A stretch of DNA of 64,000 bases from an uncultured Stomatobaculum sp. (GCF_937924975.1 NZ_CALEYG010000033.1:1-64000); one strand, 5' to 3'; numbered from the stretch's first letter, positions 1 to 9,606 are shown. Program-made: numbers and translations. The notes: generated from the sequence alone by a model not told the origin.

Positions 1-81
1 TCACAGAGATTTCAGGGTTGTTTGTACTGTCTGATCTTTGATTTTCAAGGTTCTTTCAGGTCGTAACGCCCCTTCGGGCGT
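1..81 (-). other. probable rRNA operon leader (start of operon off-window)
   Basis: Read on the minus strand, positions 50 down to 33 carry GAACCTTGAAAATCAAAG, which resembles the conserved leader element found upstream of rRNA genes in Firmicutes. A hairpin with stem 66-71/76-81 and a four-base loop lies just upstream of it. In Bacillus an rRNA operon follows gyrA, so a 16S gene to the left of position 1 is plausible. No mature rRNA sequence is visible, so this is an inference from one short motif plus gene order. Confidence 0.35.
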
Positions 82-154
82 AACTCCCTTACTTTATCAC
101 TTTGAGTTTCTCCTGTCAACACTTTTTAATAAAAGTTTTTCAGGGTGGCTCAAG

Positions 155-244
155 CGGAGAAAGAGGGATTTGAACCCTCGCGCCGGTATTACCCGACCTA
201 CCCCCTTAGCAGGGGGGCCTCTTCGGCCTCTTGAGTATTTCTCC
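155..244 (-). tRNA. tRNA-Ser (anticodon GCU)
   Basis: On the minus strand a 90-nt type II tRNA can be folded. The acceptor stem pairs GGAGAAA with TTTCTCC, the discriminator base is G, there is a long variable arm, and the T arm contains GGTTCAAATCC. The anticodon loop CTGCTAA gives GCU, which reads AGC and AGU. The 3' CCA is not encoded, because the next bases are CTT. A strong promoter lies immediately upstream at 264-293. Confidence 0.95.
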
Positions 245-263
245 AGAAACAAATTGCTACGCT

Positions 264-293
264 ATTATAACGGATGTTTTCACCATCTGTCAA
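264..293 (-). promoter_or_regulatory. promoter of tRNA-Ser (and possibly the downstream rRNA operon)
   Basis: On the minus strand TTGACA (288-293) and TATAAT (264-269) are separated by 18 bp, both perfect sigma-A hexamers. Transcription would start near 257, about 13 nt before the mature tRNA. This separates the stable-RNA unit from gyrA. Confidence 0.85.
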
Positions 294-379
294 CGGATAA
301 AAGCTATTTTTTGAATCTTTTTCAAGCACTTTTTCCGAAGCGCAGCAATTTGTTTTTTCCTTCTATATCTTGTTGTTTC

Positions 380-2899
380 TTATTTGTTACTTTCTATATC
401 TTCACTGTCTTCGTTGGGTTCCGCCTCGCCCTCATTCTCCTGTACAGCACTCATGTTCTCTTTGAATTTTGCGATCCCTGCGATGCGGATTTCTTCTTCT
501 CCGTCTCTCTCGATATTCATCAGTTTGACACCGGACGCCAGACGGCCGTACTTGGAGATATCACTGACCGAGATACGAATAATGACACCCATATTGGTGA
601 TCAACAACATTTCCTGTTCTTCTCGCACCAGTTTCGCACCGACCAGTTGGCCCGTCTTTTCTGTCAGCTTATGGCAGAGATTTCCATAGCCGCCGCGGTT
701 CTGCGCATGAAATTCCGAGAGTTCGGTCCTTTTTCCCATGCCGTAGGCACTGACTGTCAACAGTTCATCCCCCTCGGCAGTGAGCTGCATTGCGACCACC
801 GCATCGCCCTCGCGCAGAGAAATTCCTTTGACACCGAACGAATTTCTGCCTGTGACACGAACCGTCTCCTCCGAAAAGAGTATGCTCTGACCGTTTTGCG
901 TCACCAGAAGCACTTCTTCCGTTCCTCTGCTCGCCTTGACGCCGATCAGTTCATCCTCTTCCCGCAAGGCAATGGCAGCCAGCCCGTTGCTCCGCACTGT
1001 CTCGTACGCCCGAAGCTCCGTCTTTTTCACCATACCCTGCTTTGTCGCCATGAAGAGATACTTAGCCTCTGTCTTTTTTCTATAGGAAATCATGGCCGTG
1101 ACCTTCTCTTCCGGTTGCAGTTGCAAAAGATTCACAATTGCGGTGCCGCGCGCTGTTCTGCTCGCATCCGAAATCTGATAGACCTTCATCCGGTAGAGTC
1201 TGCCCTTGTTGGTAAAGAAATCAATGGGGCGATGCGTGCTCGTCATCAGAAGATCCATGATGAAGTCGTCATCGATGGTCTGCATGCCCCGGATTCCCTT
1301 GCCGCCGCGTGCCTGATTCCGGAAATAATCCGGATTCATCCGCTTGATATAGCCTCGGTTTGTCATCGCAACGATAACAGTCTCATCCGGAATCAAATCC
1401 TCTGCTTCCATCTCGTCACTGATACCAAAACCGGTTCTTCTGTCATCCCCGTATTTTTCCGCGATGAGATCAATCTCCTCTTTGATGACCGCAAGCAACT
1501 TTTTCTCATCTGCCAGAATACTCTTATAGTAAGCAATCTTTTTTTCAAGCTCACGATATTCCGCTTCCAGCTTCTCGCGCTCCAAGCCGGTTAGCGCACG
1601 CAGGCGCATGTCGACAATGGCCTGCGCCTGCACCTCTGTCAGCCCAAACCGCTCCATCAGGTTTTGCTTTGCCAGTGCTACGCTCCGGCTCTCCCGAATG
1701 ATGTGGATAACTTCGTCGATATGATCCAGGGCAATCAAAAGTCCCTGTAAAATATGCGCTCTCTCCTCCGCCTTATTTAAATCATACCGAGTTCTCCGCG
1801 TCACCACATCCTTCTGGTGCTCGAGGTAGTGTTCCAGCATCTGCAGAAGATTCAAAACTCTGGGCTCATTGTTAACCAGTGCGAGCATGATGACACCAAA
1901 GGTGTCCTCAAGCTGCGTATGTTTCAACAGACGATTCAGTACAATCTGCGGATTCACATCTTTTCTGAGTTCAATGACAATCCGCATTCCCTCTCGGTTT
2001 GACTCATCGCGAAGATCCGTAATGCCATCCACGCGCTTGTCACGCACCAAATCCGCAATTTTCTCAATGAGTCTCGCCTTGTTGACCAGGTAGGGAAGCT
2101 CCGAGACCACAATGCGATGCTTTCCGTTCTGCATCGGTTCGATATTAGTCACGGCACGAACACGAATTTTTCCTCTTCCGGTCCGGTATGCCTCCAGTAC
2201 ACCGCTCTTTCCGAGTATCGTAGCACCGGTCGGAAAATCCGGTCCCTTGACACGGGCCATCACTTCTTCCAGCGCGGTATCTCGGTCTGCGATTCTGTTG
2301 TCAATGATACAGTCGACGGCGCCGACAATCTCCCGCAGATTATGCGGCGGTATATTGGTCGCCATACCGACCGCAATACCCTGTGCACCGTTGACCAATA
2401 AATTCGGAAAACGGCTCGGCAACACCACAGGCTCCTGCTCCGTCTCATCAAAATTCGGAACAAAGTCTACTGTGTCCTTGTTGATGTCGGCAATCATCTC
2501 CATCGCAATATGGGAGAGTCTTGCCTCGGTATATCGCATAGCCGCCGCGCCGTCGCCATCAATGGATCCGAAATTTCCGTGTCCGTCGACCAGACAATTC
2601 CGCATGGCCCATTCCTGTGCCATATTGACAAGAGCGCCGTAAATTGATGAGTCACCGTGCGGGTGATATTTACCCATGGTGTCACCGACGATACGCGCAC
2701 ACTTTCTGTGGGCTTTGTCCGGTCCGTTGTTCAATTCGAACATGGAATACAGGATACGTCGTTGCACCGGCTTCAGGCCGTCTCTCACATCCGGCAACGC
2801 CCGCGCCGCAATGACAGACATTGCATAGTCGATGTACGACTTCTCCATTGTCTTTTTCAGATCAACCTCTTTGATCTGATCAAATACATTTGGTTCCAT
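380..2899 (-). CDS. gyrA: DNA gyrase subunit A
   Basis: This is the breakage-reunion subunit of DNA gyrase, which introduces negative supercoils together with GyrB. The 839-residue length is normal. The N-terminus has the usual DYAMSVI...RALPDVRDGLKPVQRRIL block, the catalytic tyrosine is Tyr123 in AAMRYTEARLS, and the C-terminal half starts with the GyrA box QARGGKGI that marks true gyrase rather than ParC. The quinolone pocket reads HPHGDSSIYGALV, with serine at 84 but glycine at 88, where many GyrA proteins have Asp or Glu. It starts 17 bp after gyrB and is very likely co-transcribed with it. Identification is certain. Confidence 0.98.
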   Translation of the reverse strand: MEPNVFDQIKEVDLKKTMEKSYIDYAMSVIAARALPDVRDGLKPVQRRILYSMFELNNGPDKAHRKCARIVGDTMGKYHPHGDSSIYGALVNMAQEWAMRNCLVDGHGNFGSIDGDGAAAMRYTEARLSHIAMEMIADINKDTVDFVPNFDETEQEPVVLPSRFPNLLVNGAQGIAVGMATNIPPHNLREIVGAVDCIIDNRIADRDTALEEVMARVKGPDFPTGATILGKSGVLEAYRTGRGKIRVRAVTNIEPMQNGKHRIVVSELPYLVNKARLIEKIADLVRDKRVDGITDLRDESNREGMRIVIELRKDVNPQIVLNRLLKHTQLEDTFGVIMLALVNNEPRVLNLLQMLEHYLEHQKDVVTRRTRYDLNKAEERAHILQGLLIALDHIDEVIHIIRESRSVALAKQNLMERFGLTEVQAQAIVDMRLRALTGLEREKLEAEYRELEKKIAYYKSILADEKKLLAVIKEEIDLIAEKYGDDRRTGFGISDEMEAEDLIPDETVIVAMTNRGYIKRMNPDYFRNQARGGKGIRGMQTIDDDFIMDLLMTSTHRPIDFFTNKGRLYRMKVYQISDASRTARGTAIVNLLQLQPEEKVTAMISYRKKTEAKYLFMATKQGMVKKTELRAYETVRSNGLAAIALREEDELIGVKASRGTEEVLLVTQNGQSILFSEETVRVTGRNSFGVKGISLREGDAVVAMQLTAEGDELLTVSAYGMGKRTELSEFHAQNRGGYGNLCHKLTEKTGQLVGAKLVREEQEMLLITNMGVIIRISVSDISKYGRLASGVKLMNIERDGEEEIRIAGIAKFKENMSAVQENEGEAEPNEDSEDIESNK

Positions 2900-2916
2900 T
2901 CATGGCCCCCGTTTCG

Positions 2917-4830
2917 TCAAATATCAAGATTTTTCACATATTTTGCATTGTTCTCGATGAATTCCCGTCGCGGCTCCACCTGATCTCCCATCAAAGTCGT
3001 AAACGTGAGTTCCAGTTCCGAGCGGGCATCTTCATCCATGCTGACGCGGAGCAGAACGCGCCGCTCCGGATCCATCGTCGTCTCCCAGAGCTGTTCCGCA
3101 TCCATTTCTCCGAGTCCCTTATAGCGCTGAATCTTATTGCTGTCGTCTCTGCCGACTTCCTGTAAAATCTGATTCAATTCCTCATCCGAGTATGCGTACC
3201 AGATTCGCTTGCCCTTTTCCAGCTTGTAGAGCGGCGGCTGCGCCAGGTAGACATAGCCCTCCTGAATGAGTTCCGGCATAAAGCGGTAAATGAAGGTCAG
3301 CATTAGGGTTGCAATATGTGCACCATCGACATCGGCATCGGTCATGATGATAATCTTGTGGTAACGCAGTTTTGCAAGGTCAAAGTCCTCGTGAATACCG
3401 GCACCGAAGGCGGTAATCATCGCCTTAATTTCTGCATTGCTGTAGACGCGGTCCATTCTCGCCTTTTCCACATTGAGGATTTTTCCGCGCAACGGCAAAA
3501 TCGCTTGGGTCTTCCGGTCTCTAGCCGTCTTTGCGGAGCCACCTGCCGAATCTCCCTCGACGATAAAGATCTCGCACTCCTCCGGATTTTTACTGGAACA
3601 GTCTGCGAGCTTACCGGGCAGCGCCACGCCGTCCAGTGCGGATTTTCTGCGTGTCAGATCACGCGCCTTTCTGGCTGCCGCGCGCGCACGCTGGGCAAGA
3701 ATTGCCTTGTCACAAATCTGCTTTGCCACGGCAGGATTCTGCTCCAGAAAATAGGTGAGCTGCTCACTGAGCACAGAGCTGACTGCACCCGTCACTTCGG
3801 AATTTCCAAGTTTTTGCTTGGTCTGTCCTTCAAACTGCGGATTCTCCACCTTGACAGAGACAATGGCCGTGAGCCCCTCCCGGAGATCCTCGCCGCTCAG
3901 ATTTTCCTCATTGTCCTTTAAGAGCTTCCGGTTCCGCGCGTAATCGTTAAATGTCTTCGTGATGGCATTCTTAAATCCGGTCAGATGTGTGCCACCTTCC
4001 GGCGTATTGATGTTATTCACGAATGTGAATATATTTTCATTGAAGCCGTCGTTGTGCTGCATCGCGACTTCGACCATCACACCTTCCCGCTTGTCCTCGC
4101 AGTCGATAATCTGCTCATAGAGCACTTCCTTACCGCGATTTAAATATTGCACAAATTCACGGATGCCGCCCTCGAAGTGAAAGCAGTCTTTTTTTCCGTC
4201 ATTACGCTCATCGCGGAGTGTGATTTTTAAGTTCTTGGTCAGGAAAGCTGTCTCCCGGAGACGCACACGCAAGGTCTCATAATCATATACCGTCGTCTCA
4301 AAAATCTCCGGATCCGATAAAAAATGAACTTCCGTGCCGTGTAACTCTGTACTTACTTCTTCGACCACATGAAGCGGAACCGTTGTCTTTCCGCGCGCAA
4401 ACTCTTCTTCGTAGCACTTTCCGTTGCGATATACCTTTACTTTTAGCCAAGTAGAGAGCGCATTCACAACAGAAGCACCGACGCCATGCAGACCGCCGGA
4501 AACCTTATAACCTCCGCCGCCGAATTTTCCGCCCGCATGCAACACCGTAAAGACCACTTCAATCGCGGGCAGTCCCATTTTCTTTTGAATATCGACCGGA
4601 ATGCCGCGTCCGTTGTCTTTGACCGTCACCGAATTGTCTCTGTGAACAGTCACTTCAATCTCACTGCAATAACCGGCCAGTGCTTCATCGACCGAATTAT
4701 CCACAATTTCATATACGAGGTGATGCAATCCACGCGAAGAGGTCGATCCTATGTACATACCAGGTCTTTTCCGGACTGCCTCCAGACCTTCCAACACCTG
4801 AATTTGATCTGCATTGTATTCTTCGCTCAT
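2917..4830 (-). CDS. gyrB: DNA gyrase subunit B
   Basis: This is the ATPase subunit of gyrase (637 aa, normal length). The GHKL ATPase domain comes first, with YEIVDNSVDEALAG and GLHGVGASVVNALS. The transducer domain follows, then the TOPRIM domain with EGDSAGGSA and DADVDGAHI, and the typical GyrA-binding end with QRYKGLGEM. The start codon overlaps the recF stop codon by 4 bp (ATGA), which indicates translational coupling in the dnaA-gyrA gene cluster. Confidence 0.98.
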   Translation of the reverse strand: MSEEYNADQIQVLEGLEAVRKRPGMYIGSTSSRGLHHLVYEIVDNSVDEALAGYCSEIEVTVHRDNSVTVKDNGRGIPVDIQKKMGLPAIEVVFTVLHAGGKFGGGGYKVSGGLHGVGASVVNALSTWLKVKVYRNGKCYEEEFARGKTTVPLHVVEEVSTELHGTEVHFLSDPEIFETTVYDYETLRVRLRETAFLTKNLKITLRDERNDGKKDCFHFEGGIREFVQYLNRGKEVLYEQIIDCEDKREGVMVEVAMQHNDGFNENIFTFVNNINTPEGGTHLTGFKNAITKTFNDYARNRKLLKDNEENLSGEDLREGLTAIVSVKVENPQFEGQTKQKLGNSEVTGAVSSVLSEQLTYFLEQNPAVAKQICDKAILAQRARAAARKARDLTRRKSALDGVALPGKLADCSSKNPEECEIFIVEGDSAGGSAKTARDRKTQAILPLRGKILNVEKARMDRVYSNAEIKAMITAFGAGIHEDFDLAKLRYHKIIIMTDADVDGAHIATLMLTFIYRFMPELIQEGYVYLAQPPLYKLEKGKRIWYAYSDEELNQILQEVGRDDSNKIQRYKGLGEMDAEQLWETTMDPERRVLLRVSMDEDARSELELTFTTLMGDQVEPRREFIENNAKYVKNLDI

Positions 4831-5942
4831 GCACTTTCCTCCTCTGATACCTCTGTCACCGTTCCTGTTCTCACCAGGAATTTCTTGTCAATTTGAAAGC
4901 CATCCTGCAACAAGTTATCCATTCCTGTACTCGTCAAAACGGTCTGCACATTCTGAATGCTCTTTAAGAGCTGTTTCTGTCTGGTTGTATCGAGCTCTGA
5001 GAGCACATCATCCAAAAGAAAAACCGGATTCTCACCGCATTCTCTCTGCATCAGCGAAAATTCCGATAGTTTCACGGCAAGGGCCGCACTTCGTTGCTGC
5101 CCCTGTGAGCCGAATTTTCGCAAATCCATCTCTTCTCCCTCACCCTGCTGTAAATAAAAAGCAATATCATCCCGATGCGGTCCGACGGAACTGGTCTTTT
5201 GTCGCAAATCAGACTCTCGATTCTTCTTTACCACCGCCGCAAAACAATCCTCTGAGACATTTGCCTCGTAAAAAAGGCGCAGCTGCTCCCGCTTTCCGGT
5301 CAATGCCGCGTACTTTTCCACGCAGATTTCGTTGAGCTGTTCCAAAAAAACCGTGCGACTCTGCATCAATGCAATTCCCGCCGATACCAGCTGTGCATCC
5401 CAGAGATCCAGTGTCTCAAGCAGGGAGGGACGGAAAGCCAATTCTTTTAACAGCTTATTTCGCTGCTGTAATACCCGGTTATACTGCAGAAGTTCTTTCA
5501 CATAGCGCCGATTAAGTTGACATAACTCCATATCCAGGAAACGTCTGCGCTCTGCGGGACCGCTCTTAATCAGATTTAGATCCTCGGGTGAAAATACGAC
5601 CATACGGGCAATTCCGTATAATTCGCTGGTTCGCCGAAGCGGAATACCATCCACCGCTATGCCTTTCGTTCCGTTCTTCCGGAGATGAATGTCAATCCGG
5701 TGGGGAATCTCCTTGCTCTGCAGCAACAGCTTGATGTGCGCCTCGGTCTCGCCGAAACGAATCAACTCCCTATCCTTGCCGGCGCGGTGTGATTTTCCGC
5801 CGGCACAGTAATAGAGCGCTTCGAGAAGATTGGTCTTTCCCTGTGCATTATCTCCGTAGAGCAGGTTACTGCCTGCGGAAAATTGAAATTTTCCGCAGCG
5901 ATAATTCCTGAAATTTTCAAGCTCCAACGATTTGATAATCAT
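4827..5942 (-). CDS. recF: DNA replication and repair protein RecF
   Basis: RecF is an SMC-like ATPase that helps load RecA at gapped DNA. Visible motifs are Walker A GDNAQGKTNLLEA, the signature GSQGQQRSAALAVKL, and Walker B VFLLDDVLSELD. The start at 5942 (MIIKSLELENFRNYR) gives 371 aa, the normal size. An in-frame start at 6005 would add 21 non-conserved residues and overlap the upstream S4 gene by 89 bp, so it is less likely. With the chosen start the overlap with the S4 gene is 26 bp. Confidence 0.95.
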   Translation of the reverse strand: MIIKSLELENFRNYRCGKFQFSAGSNLLYGDNAQGKTNLLEALYYCAGGKSHRAGKDRELIRFGETEAHIKLLLQSKEIPHRIDIHLRKNGTKGIAVDGIPLRRTSELYGIARMVVFSPEDLNLIKSGPAERRRFLDMELCQLNRRYVKELLQYNRVLQQRNKLLKELAFRPSLLETLDLWDAQLVSAGIALMQSRTVFLEQLNEICVEKYAALTGKREQLRLFYEANVSEDCFAAVVKKNRESDLRQKTSSVGPHRDDIAFYLQQGEGEEMDLRKFGSQGQQRSAALAVKLSEFSLMQRECGENPVFLLDDVLSELDTTRQKQLLKSIQNVQTVLTSTGMDNLLQDGFQIDKKFLVRTGTVTEVSEEESA

Positions 5943-6129
5943 GCCCGTCAAATGAGAAGCAATCTCCCGGATGTAACTTGCGCCCGCGCCGCTCTTCCAC
6001 CTCACCGTTCACAGAGACCTTACCTCCCTGAATGGCATACTTTGCATCGGAACCGAGAGCACAGGCCCCCGACAATTTCAGCGCCTGATCCAGTTTAATA
6101 TAAGCATCTTTAATTCTGACTTCGTTCAC
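5917..6129 (-). CDS. yaaA: S4-domain RNA-binding protein (YaaA/RlbA type)
   Basis: This 70-residue protein consists almost entirely of one S4 RNA-binding fold: IKLDQALKLSGACALGSDAK, then GGKVSVNGEVEERRGRKL and a GDCFSFDGHDYQI end. Small S4 proteins at this exact place between dnaN and recF are a known feature of Firmicutes and are thought to act in ribosome assembly. It overlaps recF at its 3' end, which suggests coupled translation. Confidence 0.9.
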   Translation of the reverse strand: MNEVRIKDAYIKLDQALKLSGACALGSDAKYAIQGGKVSVNGEVEERRGRKLHPGDCFSFDGHDYQIVGA

Positions 6130-6146
6130 TTCAGTATCCTCTCGGC

Positions 6147-7256
6147 TTATGCGACAAAATTGACTGGCAAAATCAGATAGACAAAACTGTCGTGTTCATC
6201 CCGCAGAAAACAGGGTGATTTTGCATTGGTAAAATACAGTGTCACCGTTTCATCATCGATTGCGCGAAGCGCATCCATCAAAAACTTGGGATTAAATGCA
6301 ATCAAAAGATCTTTTCCGGTTTTTTCACAGGGAAGCTCACCATCCATCGAACCGTAGGACGATTTGACTTTCAATGCGAGCCTCTGATCACCGATATCAA
6401 GGATAATCGGTTTGTGATCGCTCTCCTTAATCAGGATGGTCGAACGATCGATGTTGCTGAGCAGCTTAACCCGGTTAATTTCCAGTTTGGTCGCATAGTC
6501 CTTGGAGAGCATATGCTCAATCTTAAAGTACTCTCCCTCAATCAGTCTGGAGAGAACCATTGTTCCTTCAAATGAGAACAGTACATGATTTTTGGAGAAA
6601 AAGAGTTCTACTTCTTTTTCGTTGTCATCCTCCATGATTTTGCTGATTTCATTCATGGTTTTGCCCGGAATAATCGCGTGGAAGGTCTCATCTCCCTCGC
6701 GAAGTGTCACATTTCTGACAGCGACGCGGTGACCGTCCAAAGCCACAAATGTAGCAACGCGTCCTTTGATATTGACAAACTCACCGCCCATCATCTTATT
6801 GCTGTCATTCAATGCCGCCGCAAAGATTGTCTTTCGGATTACCTCCTTCAGCGTAAACTGAGTGAGGCACAATCTGTGTTCTTTCTCAATCTGCGGAAGA
6901 TAGGCAAATTCTTCTCCGTCTCTGCCGGGAATGGTGAAAAGTACATCACTGCAAGAAATTCTTGTTGTGAAACTCTGATCTGTCTCGATGTTGATGAGCT
7001 CTTCTCCGCCTTCCAACTTGCGGATGATGTCGCTGACCAGTCTCGCGTCCAGCGCTACTTTTCCCTTTTCACTGATAATTCCCTCTACTTTAGTCGAAAT
7101 GCCGAATTCCGAATCATTCGCAATGAGAGTCACGCCGTCCTCCGAAGCATCGAATAAGATGCAGCTCAGAATCGGGTTGGCTGTTCTGTTCGGAATGGCT
7201 CTGGAAACAATCCCCAGAGCGGTTGTGAGTTTTTCTTTGTTGAACGCGAGCTTCAT
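6147..7256 (-). CDS. dnaN: DNA polymerase III beta subunit (sliding clamp)
   Basis: DnaN forms the ring-shaped processivity clamp for the replicative polymerase. The 369-residue protein begins MKLAFNKEKLTTALGIVSRA and ends with the YLILPVNFV-type tail typical of the third clamp domain. It lies 150 bp downstream of dnaA and 17 bp upstream of the S4 gene, in the standard origin order. Confidence 0.97.
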   Translation of the reverse strand: MKLAFNKEKLTTALGIVSRAIPNRTANPILSCILFDASEDGVTLIANDSEFGISTKVEGIISEKGKVALDARLVSDIIRKLEGGEELINIETDQSFTTRISCSDVLFTIPGRDGEEFAYLPQIEKEHRLCLTQFTLKEVIRKTIFAAALNDSNKMMGGEFVNIKGRVATFVALDGHRVAVRNVTLREGDETFHAIIPGKTMNEISKIMEDDNEKEVELFFSKNHVLFSFEGTMVLSRLIEGEYFKIEHMLSKDYATKLEINRVKLLSNIDRSTILIKESDHKPIILDIGDQRLALKVKSSYGSMDGELPCEKTGKDLLIAFNPKFLMDALRAIDDETVTLYFTNAKSPCFLRDEHDSFVYLILPVNFVA

Positions 7257-7406
7257 AGAGCCGTCCTCTCTTTCATATTCATCCCGTAATCATCATAATA
7301 GGGGCTGTGAGTATGTGAGAATCCACCGGAAAGGCGCAAAACAGCGTGCTTTTCCACTTGGAAACTACCGTGGAAATCAAAGCGGATTCTCGCAGTGGCC
7401 TGTGAA
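7257..7406 (-). other. dnaA-dnaN intergenic spacer with nested inverted repeats
   Basis: The 150-bp spacer has an outer inverted repeat (7317-7324 with 7384-7391, 8 bp) enclosing an inner one (7351-7357 with 7370-7376, 7 bp). No U-run follows, so this is not a clear terminator. A weak TATTAT-like -10 for dnaN lies nearer the dnaN start. Confidence 0.35.
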
Positions 7407-8807
7407 TTACTGTGCAGAAATCTTTTTTTTCAGAACGGTCACAGTGCCGGAGGTATCCGGGTTATCCTCAACCTCTGTGGATATCTTTTTGATGGCGTAG
7501 AGAACTGTCGTATGGTCTTTTCCGCCGAAATGTGCGCCGATCTGCTGGAGAGAGACTTCGGTCATTTCACGACACAAATACATTGCGACCTGTCTGGCAG
7601 TGGCAAGCTCTTTGGTTCGCTTGGTGCCGACCAAATCGAGTTCGGAGATTCCGTAGTGTTCTGCGACAACCTGAATGATGAATTGCGGTGTGATTTCCTG
7701 TTTTACATTGGGGTCAATGATATCGCGGAGCACATTTTGGGCGAGTTCCAGATTGACTTCCATGTGATTCAGCTTGCCGAAAGCAACGATTTTTGTCAGT
7801 GACCCCTCGAGTTCACGGATGTTGCTTCGCACATTGGAGGCGATGTATTGAATGACTTCGTTGTCGACATTGATGTGATCCAGTTCCTCACGTTTTCTGA
7901 GGATGGCCATACGCGTCTCGTAATCCGGCGGCTGGATGTCAACGGTGAGTCCCCATTCAAAACGAGAACGCAGTCGGTCTTCCAGTGTTGCGAGTTCCTT
8001 CGGCGGTTTATCCGAAGAGATGATAATCTGCTTCTTTGCGCCGTGCAGCGCATTGAAGGTATGGAAGAATTCCTCCTGGGTTCTGTCCTTTCCTATTATA
8101 AATTGTATGTCATCGATCAATAACACATCGATATAGCGGTACTTGTCGCGAAATTCTGTCGTTGAGAAATTGTTTTTGCTTCGAATGGCTTCAATCAGCT
8201 CATTGGTGAAAGATTCGCTAGTTACATACTGCACCTTGGCGCTTGGATTGTGCTGAAGTACAAAATGTGCGATGGATTGCATTAAATGCGTTTTTCCGAG
8301 TCCCACACCTCCGTAGATGAAAAGCGGATTATAACTCTCTCCCGGATTCTCGGCGACCGCGAGAGAGGCGGCATGAGCAAGATTATTGTTTTTGCCGACG
8401 ACAAAGGTATCGAAGGTATAGCGGGGATCCAGCTTTGCATTGGACAAAATCTGCTGATTCACAGGTTTCATGTGATTGCCGGAAGACTGTTCTTCTTTGG
8501 CGCTGTAAAAGGCTAGGCGACAGGATAGTCCGGTTACCGCTTCGACAGCAGCTTCAATAATGCCGGCATAGCGTCCGGAAACAAAAGTCTGAAAGCCTGC
8601 ATTGGGCAGATTATCGTTTTCTTCCGGGATTTCGACAAACAGCTGGATGTTGCCATCTGAATTCTGAAGCAGATGGTGTGGTTTTAGCGGAGAAATCCAC
8701 ATGCCGTAAGAAATCTCCGAAATTTCAAATTCGTTTCTGATATAGGCCAGTATGTCCGGCCATCGGTTTACGATTGCTTGGAACGCTGCGTTTTGCTCCA
8801 TACTCAA
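7407..8807 (-). CDS. dnaA: chromosomal replication initiator protein DnaA
   Basis: DnaA binds DnaA boxes at oriC and melts the origin. The 466-aa protein has an N-terminal DnaB-interaction domain (about 1-100), an AAA+ core with Walker A GGVGLGKT (166-173) and Walker B LLIDDIQF, and a C-terminal DNA-binding domain with the signature HFGGKDHTTVLYAIKKI. It is transcribed away from the DnaA-box region just upstream. A start two codons downstream (MEQNAAF) is also possible. Confidence 0.98.
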   Translation of the reverse strand: MSMEQNAAFQAIVNRWPDILAYIRNEFEISEISYGMWISPLKPHHLLQNSDGNIQLFVEIPEENDNLPNAGFQTFVSGRYAGIIEAAVEAVTGLSCRLAFYSAKEEQSSGNHMKPVNQQILSNAKLDPRYTFDTFVVGKNNNLAHAASLAVAENPGESYNPLFIYGGVGLGKTHLMQSIAHFVLQHNPSAKVQYVTSESFTNELIEAIRSKNNFSTTEFRDKYRYIDVLLIDDIQFIIGKDRTQEEFFHTFNALHGAKKQIIISSDKPPKELATLEDRLRSRFEWGLTVDIQPPDYETRMAILRKREELDHINVDNEVIQYIASNVRSNIRELEGSLTKIVAFGKLNHMEVNLELAQNVLRDIIDPNVKQEITPQFIIQVVAEHYGISELDLVGTKRTKELATARQVAMYLCREMTEVSLQQIGAHFGGKDHTTVLYAIKKISTEVEDNPDTSGTVTVLKKKISAQ

Positions 8808-9300
8808 AGACTCCTTTGCCGCGTTTGGGGATAAGTCGTACTCAGTATAGCAAAAAGACAGGATAATCTCAACGCAATCAAAATGAGGGCTGTGGATAAG
8901 TCTGTGAGCATCTCGTGAACTGCATGTGACGAAATGAGGAAAAAGAGCGGATCATAGGTTTACACAAATGGGAAAAACACAGCTGTGGATGAAAAACAGA
9001 AGAAATTTTCCGCATTTACACAGGGAATAAAGGCGCATGAGAGGCCGAGTATTTAAAATAATTCAAGCAGAAGAGAGAGTTATCAACGAGTTACTCACAA
9101 AATGTGAATAACATTATGTAAAGTTAAAAATTCAGCTGTGTCTATTGTATACAATTAGTTATCAACAAAAAGATGTGGAGAATCTGGATAAGTAAGAGGA
9201 ATCAGTCACGGTTATCCACAGAATCACGGTACAAATTGTTGAAATGAGGATTCAATATTTTGTAAGCTACAGAAGCGCTTATTTTATGTGCGAATATGCG
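8808..9300. other. origin of replication oriC
   Basis: This non-coding stretch between dnaA and rpmH has DnaA boxes at 8891-8899 (TGTGGATAA), 9103-9111 (TGTGAATAA) and 9212-9220 (TTATCCACA), all matching TTATNCACA in one orientation. Near matches are at 8984-8992 (TGTGGATGA), 9080-9088 (TTATCAACG) and 9159-9167 (TTATCAACA). An AT-rich tract around 9050-9165 could be the unwinding element. Gene orientation switches here from all-minus to all-plus, as expected for a bidirectional origin. Confidence 0.9.
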
Positions 9301-9322
9301 TAGAATGCGGGATGGAAAGTTC

Positions 9323-9351
9323 TTGACGAAAAAGGCACAGTTCCGTATAAT
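9323..9351 (+). promoter_or_regulatory. promoter of rpmH-rnpA
   Basis: TTGACG (9323-9328) and TATAAT (9346-9351) are separated by 17 bp, an almost perfect sigma-A promoter about 110 bp upstream of rpmH. It would produce a leader of about 105 nt. Confidence 0.85.
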
Positions 9352-9462
9352 AAGCAGGAATATTCCCACGTTTGCGTGATATCTCCGGAAACTGCTTCCG
9401 GTAGGAGCTGAGAGATCAGAGCCGGTTGGGAAAATGCTAGGAAGTGAGGAGGTGTTCTGACA

Positions 9463-9606
9463 ATGAGAAAGGGTACAATGACATTCCAGCCGCATAATGC
9501 GCAGAAGTTCCGTGTACATGGATTCCGTGCTCGCATGGCGACCAAGGGTGGAAGAAAAGTTCTGGCTGCCAGAAGAGCAAAGGGCAGAGCGAGACTGACA
9601 GTTTAA
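9463..9606 (+). CDS. rpmH: 50S ribosomal protein L34
   Basis: This is a 47-residue basic ribosomal protein. The body has FRVHGFRARMATKGGRKVL and ends ARRAKGRARLTV, the standard L34 pattern. The first ATG, 10 nt after AGGAGG (9447-9452), is used. A second ATG five codons later would be 25 nt from that site, so the N-terminus appears about three residues longer than usual. It is the first gene of the rightward block. Confidence 0.95.
   Translation: MRKGTMTFQPHNAQKFRVHGFRARMATKGGRKVLAARRAKGRARLTV

Noticed and set aside
38..1594. 518-codon open frame opposite gyrA
   Set aside because: It lies wholly antisense to gyrA and tRNA-Ser, has no ribosome-binding site and no recognisable domain; it is a shadow of gyrA codon bias.
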